Notes under the pieces: generated by a model
What the model was told of the DNA's origin: nothing
Database searches by the model: none
What the model saw: the letters and a program-made list of their open reading frames with translations, nothing else
Made by a program: the position numbers and the translations under genes
From: Gemmatimonadota bacterium
GTDB taxonomy: Bacteria; Gemmatimonadota; Gemmatimonadetes; Palauibacterales; Palauibacteraceae
Reading direction: 5' to 3'
Assembly (NCBI GenBank): GCA_016649455.1
Contig: JAENXO010000041.1
Span: 1-11,359, forward strand
Length of the DNA stretch: 11,359 bases
Part shown: piece after piece, positions 5,926 to 11,359 of the stretch
How the letters are laid out: every line of letters begins with the position of its first letter
Position numbering within the stretch: the stretch's first letter is position 1

Positions 5926-6750
5926 TCAGTGTTTTGGTTCGACCGGGCGATCTCGCTCGAACATGACAGGCAATGTACGCATCATTATCCACACGTCGAA
6001 CCACAAGGAACGACGCTGGAGATATTCGAGGTCGTAGCTGACCTTGATTCTGACATCGTCTACGGTCTGGTCCGGCCTGCGGTTCACCTGCGCCCAACCC
6101 GTAATTCCCGGCGGCACCTGATGCCGCAAGGGATAGTCTCCGATTTCATCGCGCAACTGCTGAACGAAAGCCGGGCGCTCCGGGCGCGGTCCCACGATCG
6201 ACATCTCACCCATCAACACGTTCCAGAACTGGGGCAACTCGTCGAGCCGGGTGCGTCGAAGAAGTCGGCCGACCCGCGTGATCCGGGGATCGTTCTCCTG
6301 CGCCCAGATCGGGCCGCTGGTCTGCTCCGCGTCCACCCGCATCGAACGGAACTTCAGGATGTCGAACGGCAGACCTCCGATGTCGCTGACTCGACGGCCG
6401 CCATCCGGTCCTCCGGACACGGGGTTACGACGGTCGAGCCCGACCCTCTGCTGCCGGTAGAATGCCGGTCCCGGGCTGTCCAGCTTGATCAGGATTGCCA
6501 CCAGGAGAACGAGTGGCAGCAGAATGATCAGCGATCCGAGCGCCAGGATCATGTTCAGGGATCGGAGCACCCCTCGCTCGAACTGACTCGGACGACGGAA
6601 TTCCGACACACTGGAGTTGTCCGGCGATTCACCGACCAGCTCGCCAGAGTCCAGCCTGACGTACCGAGGCCGTCCCCGCGGCCACAGAACTGGCTCGCGT
6701 GCGACCGTAGTCGACAATCGCGGGTCGTATTCAAGCGTCTGGTCGCTCAT
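5926..6750 (-). CDS. Polyprenyl-phosphate sugar-1-phosphate transferase (bacterial sugar transferase, PF02397 type)
   Basis: Predicted initiating enzyme: transfers sugar-1-phosphate from a nucleotide sugar to undecaprenyl phosphate at the inner membrane. With start at ATG 6750 it has 274 residues: a soluble N-terminal tail (1-60), one membrane helix (about 64-89) running into DSPGPAFYRQQRVG (91-104), then KFRSM (133-137), LDELPQFWNVLMGEMSIVGP (169-188) with the catalytic Asp170-Glu171 pair, and PPGITGWAQVN (213-223). It is the short monotopic form without the multi-helix N-terminal domain of WbaP/WcaJ. A Gly/Arg-rich insertion (about 107-126) sits between the DSPGP segment and KFRSM. AGAGGA lies three to four bases before ATG 6750. 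ATG 6813 (plus 21 residues) or TTG 6843 are alternatives without a good ribosome site. It lies downstream of the export gene and upstream of the REC-GGDEF gene. The sugar is not predictable. Confidence 0.92.
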   Translation of the reverse strand: MSDQTLEYDPRLSTTVAREPVLWPRGRPRYVRLDSGELVGESPDNSSVSEFRRPSQFERGVLRSLNMILALGSLIILLPLVLLVAILIKLDSPGPAFYRQQRVGLDRRNPVSGGPDGGRRVSDIGGLPFDILKFRSMRVDAEQTSGPIWAQENDPRITRVGRLLRRTRLDELPQFWNVLMGEMSIVGPRPERPAFVQQLRDEIGDYPLRHQVPPGITGWAQVNRRPDQTVDDVRIKVSYDLEYLQRRSLWFDVWIMMRTLPVMFERDRPVEPKH

Positions 6751-6969
6751 GCTTCCTCTAGTCGAGAGTGACGATGCGCCATTCTCGCTGGAGGCACCCT
6801 GTGTGCCAGACATGGGCTCAGAAGTCAACGTATTGTTTTGCAACCGCTTACAGCCAACTTCCGTTTCTCTTGATCTTCAAACTGGTGCACCGGTCCCACA
6901 GAAGGAGGCCCTGATCCGACAGTCGATTCAACACTTAGCTCCAATATCGAACTGTGGTGGTCCGACGGC

Positions 6970-6994
6970 CATACCCCGGGGCCGAAGGGGTATG
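6970..6994 (-). terminator. Stem-loop between the export protein gene and the sugar transferase gene
   Basis: CATACCCC (6970-6977) and GGGGTATG (6987-6994) form a perfect 8-bp stem with a nine-base loop, 11 bases past the stop of the Wza-like gene. No T-run follows on the minus strand, so it may attenuate or protect the message rather than terminate strongly. The rest of the 255-bp gap shows no clear promoter. Confidence 0.4.
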
Positions 6995-7005
6995 ACCGGT
7001 CCGGC

Positions 7006-7770
7006 TCAGTTTCCAATCAGCGCTATGATCGCTAACGCGCTGGCCACGGCTCCGAGGCCGAGCGCAATGTTCCTGATCAGCAGGTACTTGCCTTCCTTGT
7101 TCGGCATGTCGAACGAATCACCGGGAAGGACTCCCAAGTCATCCAGCGTGAGACCCGGGGCGGAGAGTTCCGGTCCCGACAGGTAAGTCTCGCCCAGGCG
7201 TCTGACTCTCAGTTTCTCATTCGCCGCGTCTGCCGTCGGGCCTCCAGCCAGCATCAGCACGTCCGAGACGAGCATCGAGCCGGACACGTCGTAGTACCCG
7301 GGCTCCTTGACCTCTCCGACGACCGCGACGCGCAGCCGCGAATCGATTTCGACCTGTGGATCACGGAGTACCGTGGCCAGGCCCGCCTGGATGATTGCCG
7401 GCGCTTCCGAGTAGAGGGCCCCTTCCAGGTCGATCGGAGGGACACCTGGAAGCATCATCGTCTGATCCGGCTGAACCGTGAAGCTGCCGGTCCACTGTGG
7501 CTGCCCCCTGACCTTGAGCCCGACGACATCACCCGGGCGATAGTCTCCGAGCCTCAGTCGCTGTTCCACGGCGGCGAGTTCGCGCTCTATCTCCCGAAGC
7601 TCGTCGCCGCTCATGTCTACCATCCTTGCCGCGAGGCTGTCCCGGCGAATCTCCAGGTCCGCGCGGGAAGCGTCCCGTCTCCCGGAATACTGCGCGGCGA
7701 GTGGCGACGCGCAGACGGATGTTGCGACGAACCAGATGGTCAGGAGCCTCAGATAGCGCTTGTTCTTCAC
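7006..7770 (-). CDS. Wza-like polysaccharide export protein (Poly_export + SLBB)
   Basis: A 254-residue secreted protein, probably forming the outer-membrane exit channel for the polysaccharide. A signal peptide is clear (KNKRYLR, hydrophobic 9-20, AAQ at 25-27). Next come a charged, probably helical region (36-73), the polysaccharide export domain (about 73-146, opening LRLGDYRPGD and containing a typical LRDPQVEI segment), one SLBB domain (about 147-190, VAVVGEVKEPGYYDV), and a hydrophobic C-terminal helix (about 230-252). E. coli Wza is a lipoprotein; here Cys20 follows Val, a poor lipobox. Start: GTG 7770 has GGGGGA nine bases upstream and places the signal peptide at the terminus. The in-frame ATG 7794 and TTG 7803 have no ribosome site. 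It begins 29 bp after the response regulator stop, so it is probably in the same transcript. Confidence 0.9.
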   Translation of the reverse strand: MKNKRYLRLLTIWFVATSVCASPLAAQYSGRRDASRADLEIRRDSLAARMVDMSGDELREIERELAAVEQRLRLGDYRPGDVVGLKVRGQPQWTGSFTVQPDQTMMLPGVPPIDLEGALYSEAPAIIQAGLATVLRDPQVEIDSRLRVAVVGEVKEPGYYDVSGSMLVSDVLMLAGGPTADAANEKLRVRRLGETYLSGPELSAPGLTLDDLGVLPGDSFDMPNKEGKYLLIRNIALGLGAVASALAIIALIGN

Positions 7771-7779
7771 GGTTGATGT

Positions 7780-7785
7780 TCCCCC
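7780..7785 (-). promoter_or_regulatory. Shine-Dalgarno GGGGGA selecting the GTG start of the export protein
   Basis: GGGGGA lies nine bases before GTG 7770. The upstream in-frame ATG (7794) places this purine run inside the coding region and would add eight residues ahead of the signal peptide, so the GTG start is preferred. Confidence 0.6.
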
Positions 7786-7799
7786 GGAATTCATTGTAA

Positions 7800-9161
7800 T
7801 CAATCCAGTCCGTAGTCGCGGATCTTGTAGAGCAGCGCCCGGTAGCTGAGGTCCAGGAGCTCGGCTGCACGGGTCCTGTTTCCTTCCGTCACTTCCAGTG
7901 CGCGTGATATCAGGTGTTTCTCCAGCTCTGCCGAGCGCTTCTTCACGCTCAACTCGTCACTGGACAGCGTATCCGATGAAATTCGGACCATCGACTCGGG
8001 ATCGCGAACGATCTCGGGTAGATCATCCAGTTCGATCGACGATCCCGTCGCGATTACCATCGCGCGTTCGACGACGTTTTCGACCTCCCGGACGTTTCCG
8101 GGCCAAGAGTAGCCCTGCATGCGCTTGAGTGCCTCGGGCTGCAAGCCCTCGATCTCCATTCCGAGCGCTTCGTTGTACGCCTCGATGAAGTGTCGAGCGA
8201 GCAGCGGCACCTCTTCCCTCCGGTGCCGGAGGGGCGGCAGGTGAATGCGAACCACATTGATGCGGTAGTACAGATCCGAGCGGAATTCTCCGGTCTGCAC
8301 TTCCGACTCCAGGTCGCGCGCCGTAGCCGCCACGATGCGGACGTTGACCTGCCTCGGCTTCGAATCTCCGACCCGGCGTATCTCACCAGACTGCAGGGCC
8401 CGAAGCAGCTTCACCTGCAGAGATTGAGGCAATTCGCCGATCTCGTCGAGGAACAGGGTCCCGTTGTCGGCCTCCTCGAACAGACCGGTACGATCTGAGT
8501 TCGCGCCCGTGAATGAGCCCCTTACATGCCCGAACAATTCCGATTCCAGGAGGTTCTCCGGTATCGCGCCGCAATTGATAGGGACGAAATTCCCGGCCAC
8601 CCCCGACACTTCGTGAATCAGCCGCGCAATCAACTCCTTGCCGGTTCCGCTCTCTCCGGTCACCAGCACGGTCGTCGGGTGAGGCGCCACGCGTTCGGCC
8701 AGCGCGACGGCGTCCCGCATCCCGGCGCTGCTGGCGATGATTCCACCATGTCGCTTCTCGACCTTGACTTCCCGCCGCAGTCGGCGGATCTCGCGATCCT
8801 TCTTCGTGCTCTCTTCCGCGATCTTGACGCGCAGAACCAGGGCGTCGGGGGCAAACGGTTTGTCTATGTAGTCCCAGGCACCTTTCCGGATCGCCTCGAC
8901 GGCCTGGTCCTGGCTGCCGTAGGCCGTCATCACGATCACCAGCGCGGCGCTGCCGGCCTCCCGCAACCGGTCCAGGAGTTCGAGTCCGTCCATTCCAGGC
9001 ATCCGGACGTCGGTGAGGATCAGGTCGGGATCCCACTCAATGGACTTCTGCAAGCCCGCATCGCCGTCCGCGGCGGTCTCGGCCGTGTGCCCTTCGTCCT
9101 CCAGCAGAAGCGATACGGTCCGTCTCAGACCGGAATCATCATCAATGACCAGGACTTTCAT
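7800..9161 (-). CDS. NtrC-family sigma-54-dependent response regulator
   Basis: A 453-residue transcription activator. Receiver (1-115): acidic D7-D9, phospho-acceptor D51 in LTDVRMPGMDG, T79 and K101 (YIDKPF). AAA+ domain: Walker A GESGTGKE (169-176), sigma-54 contact loop GSFTGA (215-220; the usual form is GAFTGA), Walker B TLFLDE (235-240), the arginine-rich sensor region near FRSDLYYRINV (293-303) and SWPGNVREVENVVERAM (352-368). C-terminal Fis-type helix-turn-helix: GNRTRAAELLDLSYRALLYK (427-446). All domains are complete and length is normal. The start ATG overlaps the kinase stop by four bases (ATGA), and the Wza-like gene follows 29 bp after its stop. It most likely activates polysaccharide genes from sigma-54 promoters; the targets are inferred from position. 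Confidence 0.95.
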   Translation of the reverse strand: MKVLVIDDDSGLRRTVSLLLEDEGHTAETAADGDAGLQKSIEWDPDLILTDVRMPGMDGLELLDRLREAGSAALVIVMTAYGSQDQAVEAIRKGAWDYIDKPFAPDALVLRVKIAEESTKKDREIRRLRREVKVEKRHGGIIASSAGMRDAVALAERVAPHPTTVLVTGESGTGKELIARLIHEVSGVAGNFVPINCGAIPENLLESELFGHVRGSFTGANSDRTGLFEEADNGTLFLDEIGELPQSLQVKLLRALQSGEIRRVGDSKPRQVNVRIVAATARDLESEVQTGEFRSDLYYRINVVRIHLPPLRHRREEVPLLARHFIEAYNEALGMEIEGLQPEALKRMQGYSWPGNVREVENVVERAMVIATGSSIELDDLPEIVRDPESMVRISSDTLSSDELSVKKRSAELEKHLISRALEVTEGNRTRAAELLDLSYRALLYKIRDYGLD

Positions 9162-10423
9162 CTGGCGTCATTCCGCTCCGCAACAGGCAACAGGACTCTC
9201 AGGACTGCACCCGCATCGTCAGCAGAAACTGCCTCGATTGCGCCGCCCATCCCCTCGATCAGACGAGCAGAGACAGCAAGACCGAGGCCAGTGCCCCTGC
9301 CCGGTTCTTTCGTAGTGAAGAACGGCTCGAACACGTGTCCCCGCAGTTTATCGGGGATCCCCGGACCATCATCCCTGACGAGGAGCTCAACCGCCACGTC
9401 TCCTTGCTGCAGCTGGCGCGCCGGTCCGGGATCTTCACTCCGGAGCAGCCGCCTGACGTGAGCGTAGTCCACACCGGCCGGATCCCCGATTCTGCGGCGT
9501 TCCAGGCTCCGGTCCGGATTCCCCACGATCACCAGGGAAGTCTCCACGCTGATCTTCCCCCTTCCGCTTCCCTCGTCGATGGCATCCGTCGCATTCAGAA
9601 GCAGGTTCACGATGACCTGCTCCAGCTGGCTGGCATCACCGCACACAGGCTCCAGGTCGTCGGCGAGTGAGAGATCCACCTCGGAATTCTTGAACCGGCC
9701 CTGGAGTTTCATCATCTCGATCGTCCTGCGAACCGTAGCGTTCAGATCGACGGGACGTGCCGAGGCGGTCTTCGGAGTCGCATATTCGAGGAGACCGCGG
9801 ACAATACGGTCGATTCGCTCCGTTTCGTAGGCGACGCCGTCCACCCATTCACCCTGGGCCCCGCCACGTTTCCCGACACCCAGGTAGCCCATGATCGCTC
9901 CAAGCGGATTGCCGATCTCGTGCGCCACTCCGGCGGCGAGCCGCCCGATCGACGCCAGCTTTTCCGCCCGCACCATCCGGGTCCGCGCCTGCGACAGTTC
10001 ACGATTCGTAACGTCGAGAGACCTGATGTTCCGGGCCAGGTCATCCTGATTGTGAATCAGGATCGCTGCCATCTCGTTGATCGCGGACGACAGCCGCTGC
10101 AGCTCGGCCGTACCGGTGTCTGGCAGCCGGCGGTCGTGCTTGCCCGAAGCGATCTGCTCCGTTCCGTCGACCATTTCGGCCACCGGTTCGAGCACGAGGC
10201 GCGTGAGTCGGTAGTTTGCGAAGACGCCGAGAAGTACCAGGTCAGCCCCGATCACGATCAGGAGCCAGGCGCCGAGGTACCTCGGAGGAAGATCCAGCCG
10301 CACGCCGATGAACACCGTCACAGCCACCGTGAACAGGGCGACGAACAGGAGGATCAACAGCCCTCCCAGCAGCCTGTAACGGAGCGATAGCAGGAGCGGA
10401 GACTCCTGTGCCTCACCGTTCAT
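9158..10423 (-). CDS. Membrane sensor histidine kinase (HAMP-HisKA-HATPase), partner of the NtrC-type regulator
   Basis: A 421-residue inner-membrane kinase. Two helices (about 18-42 and 50-68) enclose only a short periplasmic loop, so sensing is probably within the membrane or cytoplasmic. HAMP about 70-125; dimerisation/phosphoacceptor segment LASIGRLAAGVAHEIGNPLG (156-175) with His168; ATPase N box around NLLLNATDAID (273-283), G1 DDGPGIPD (351-358), F box EPFFTTK (366-372), G2 GTGLGL (377-382). About 45 residues (299-343), rich in Arg, Asp and Gly, separate the N-box region from G1, longer than usual. The ATG at 10423 has a strong ribosome site (GGGGGGAG at 10431-10438) about seven bases upstream. 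It overlaps the regulator gene by four bases. The ligand is unknown. Confidence 0.95.
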   Translation of the reverse strand: MNGEAQESPLLLSLRYRLLGGLLILLFVALFTVAVTVFIGVRLDLPPRYLGAWLLIVIGADLVLLGVFANYRLTRLVLEPVAEMVDGTEQIASGKHDRRLPDTGTAELQRLSSAINEMAAILIHNQDDLARNIRSLDVTNRELSQARTRMVRAEKLASIGRLAAGVAHEIGNPLGAIMGYLGVGKRGGAQGEWVDGVAYETERIDRIVRGLLEYATPKTASARPVDLNATVRRTIEMMKLQGRFKNSEVDLSLADDLEPVCGDASQLEQVIVNLLLNATDAIDEGSGRGKISVETSLVIVGNPDRSLERRRIGDPAGVDYAHVRRLLRSEDPGPARQLQQGDVAVELLVRDDGPGIPDKLRGHVFEPFFTTKEPGRGTGLGLAVSARLIEGMGGAIEAVSADDAGAVLRVLLPVAERNDAR

Positions 10424-10493
10424 ACCCGACTCCCCCCGGATCGCCTGGTTTCGGTTCCCTGTCGCTCCAATAGTGACCCAAGCCGCTGATCTG

Positions 10494-10524
10494 CGCTACG
10501 GTGGCGTCAACCGGCCGCTACGGT
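10494..10524 (+). repeat. Paired 9-bp direct repeats CGCTACGGT
   Basis: CGCTACGGT occurs at 10494-10502 and 10516-10524, a 22-bp period (about two helical turns), directly upstream of TTATAC at 10529. The arrangement fits a dimeric regulator site between the divergent genes. The NtrC-type regulator is one candidate binder, with no direct evidence. Confidence 0.45.
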
Positions 10525-10588
10525 TCACTTATACGGCCTGCAATTTGAATGCGCAGGAAGGGAGACCGGGATCCTACTGGTCAATTCA

Positions 10589-10608
10589 CGCGTCCTCAGC
10601 AGGACGCG
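10589..10608 (+). promoter_or_regulatory. Perfect 8-bp hairpin in the leader of the GlpD-like gene
   Basis: CGCGTCCT-CAGC-AGGACGCG: a perfect 8-bp stem with a four-base loop, ending 16 bases before the ribosome site and 26 before the TTG start. No T-run follows. It may be an operator or an RNA structure affecting translation. Confidence 0.45.
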
Positions 10609-10634
10609 GCCACATTTCTCCGGCGAGGGCCGAG

Positions 10635-11359
10635 TTGAAGCGTGCTGCGGATCGTCTGGCCGAACAGCCGTTTGACATTCTGGTCATCGGGGGAGGAGTG
10701 CTTGGCGCCTTCGTCGCGTGGGACGCCGCGCTGCGGGGTCTGCGTACCGGATTGATCGAAAGAGATGACTTCGCATCTGGCACAACGTCCGCGTCGGGTC
10801 GCGTTCTGCACGGTGGACTCCGGTCACTTCAGTACATGGATCCGGCGGATGCGGTCAATTCGATGCGCGAGCAGGCGGCTGTCGCGTCTCTCGCACCGGA
10901 TCTCGTTCGACCGATTCCATTCCTGTTCCCCACCGGCACAGGGTTCAAGGAGCAGACTCTCCTGAGGCTGGCCGCCCCTGCCTGGGGAGCATTTCCGCGC
11001 GTCCTCGGCTTCCAGCGGGATCTCCCGTTCCCGCGTTTCCACGCTTCGTCCAGGACCCTCGAGCCCGAACTTCGGAGCTGGGCGCCGCGCGGGGGGCTGC
11101 TCCTGTGGGACTACCAGATCGGGTCGCCCGAGAGGCTCGTGATCGCGGTCCTTCAGGCCGCGGCGGCGGCCGGTGCCGCGATTGCCAACCGGATCGAGGC
11201 GCTCGAGGTGCTGGACAACGATGGTGGCGTGTCCGGCGTGAGAGCGATGGACCGTGAAGCCGGCGCCGAGATTACGATCCGATCCGCGACAGTCCTGAAC
11301 GCGGCAGGTCCGTGGGCTACCGGACTGTGGGACCAGGGGACACGTCTCCGACATCCGAT
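10635..11359 (+). CDS. GlpD-like FAD-dependent glycerol-3-phosphate dehydrogenase family protein (partial, runs off right edge)
   Basis: 241 codons are present of a protein that in this family is usually about 500 residues. FAD-binding Rossmann motif DILVIGGGVLGAF (14-26), acidic Glu42 at the end of strand two, then ASGTTSASGRVLHGGLRSLQ (47-66), the GlpD-type signature (E. coli GlpD has SSASSKLIHGGLRYL here), and NAAGPWA (222-228). It probably oxidises glycerol-3-phosphate or a related substrate at the membrane; the altered signature (GR for SK, SLQ for YLE) leaves the substrate open. Start: TTG 10635 with GAGGG five bases upstream. The resulting N-terminus (MKRAADR) matches the MKRDSDR of the relic at 3225, which supports this unusual start. 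No in-frame ATG precedes it. It is divergent from the kinase gene. Confidence 0.85.
   Translation, partial: MKRAADRLAEQPFDILVIGGGVLGAFVAWDAALRGLRTGLIERDDFASGTTSASGRVLHGGLRSLQYMDPADAVNSMREQAAVASLAPDLVRPIPFLFPTGTGFKEQTLLRLAAPAWGAFPRVLGFQRDLPFPRFHASSRTLEPELRSWAPRGGLLLWDYQIGSPERLVIAVLQAAAAAGAAIANRIEALEVLDNDGGVSGVRAMDREAGAEITIRSATVLNAAGPWATGLWDQGTRLRHP

Larger units (their letters stand above)
10424..10634. promoter_or_regulatory. Divergent intergenic region between kinase and GlpD-like gene
   Basis: These 211 bp must hold the promoters of two divergent units. Visible: the 9-mer CGCTACGGT twice in direct orientation, an AT-rich TTATAC at 10529-10534 that could be a -10 in either direction (TATAAG on the minus strand), and a perfect hairpin at 10589-10608. 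No good -35 element was found. A sigma-54-like TTGCA at 10544-10540 on the minus strand lacks one of the two -24 guanines. Confidence 0.45.

Noticed and set aside
5809..6771. Long open frame (320 codons) on the plus strand
   Set aside because: It is antisense to the sugar transferase, whose catalytic motifs are unmistakable, and the start of the REC-GGDEF gene; the composition (many His, Arg, Gln) is that of a shadow.
6792..6807. Sigma-54-like AGGCAC-N5-GTGC on the plus strand
   Set aside because: It lies upstream of the preferred sugar transferase start but points away from that gene, and no plus-strand gene follows.
6839..6858. Sigma-54-like TTGGC...TTGC on the minus strand before the sugar transferase
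   Set aside because: The GG-to-GC spacing is two bases too long, and sigma-54 spacing is strict.
8526..9461. Open frame (311 codons) on the plus strand
   Set aside because: It lies opposite the response regulator and the kinase C-terminus, both strongly supported; no motif seen.
10824..11354. Minus-strand open frame (176 codons) at the right edge
   Set aside because: It is antisense to the GlpD-like gene, which has the FAD-binding motif and GlpD signature on the other strand.
1..11359. CRISPR array, tRNA/rRNA genes, transposase or IS inverted repeats
   Set aside because: No regularly spaced repeats, tRNA-like cloverleaf, rRNA sequence or transposase motifs were seen on either strand.

Overview
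The window is high-GC bacterial DNA holding part of a surface-polysaccharide (exopolysaccharide/O-antigen type) locus with its own two-component regulator. A Gram-negative host is implied by an outer-membrane Wza-type export protein with a signal peptide. The style (GC-rich codons, TTG/GTG starts, VanZ-like protein and GlpD-like oxidoreductase beside polysaccharide genes) would suit Gemmatimonadota or a similar phylum. That placement is a guess; nothing here fixes the taxonomy.

Layout, left to right. (1) 1-2867, minus strand: an operon reading flippase (1512-2867), family-2 glycosyltransferase (511-1461), then a second GT2-like protein (start at 511, cut by the left edge) that has lost the catalytic aspartates. 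(2) 2868-3224: non-coding, probably the operon's leader and promoter. (3) 3225-3524, plus strand: a broken gene that joins the N-terminus of a GlpD-like flavoprotein (with an in-frame TGA where the intact copy has TGG) to what looks like the C-terminus of a GT4 glycosyltransferase. (4) 3633-4898, plus strand: a VanZ-like membrane protein with a large central non-membrane domain. (5) 4927-10423, minus strand: transcribed as histidine kinase, NtrC-type sigma-54 activator, Wza-like export protein, polyprenyl-phosphate sugar-1-phosphate transferase, and a receiver-GGDEF protein with both active sites degenerate. (6) 10635-11359, plus strand and divergent from the kinase: the N-terminal half of an intact GlpD-like FAD oxidoreductase, cut by the right edge.

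How it fits together (inference): the phosphosugar transferase loads the first sugar on the lipid carrier, glycosyltransferases extend it, the flippase moves the lipid-linked unit across the inner membrane, and the Wza-like protein forms the exit route. The kinase/activator pair is translationally coupled by an ATGA overlap and sits just upstream of the export gene, so it probably controls the locus. A sigma-54-like -24/-12 element lies before the GT2 gene. No Wzc-type co-polymerase/tyrosine kinase or Wzy polymerase is visible; they may lie outside the window. No tRNA, rRNA, CRISPR array, transposase or insertion sequence was seen.

The most notable points are two apparently catalytically dead proteins kept as full-length frames beside working partners (GT2-like and REC-GGDEF), and the GlpD/GT4 chimeric relic with a diverged intact GlpD-like gene in the same orientation 7.4 kb away.
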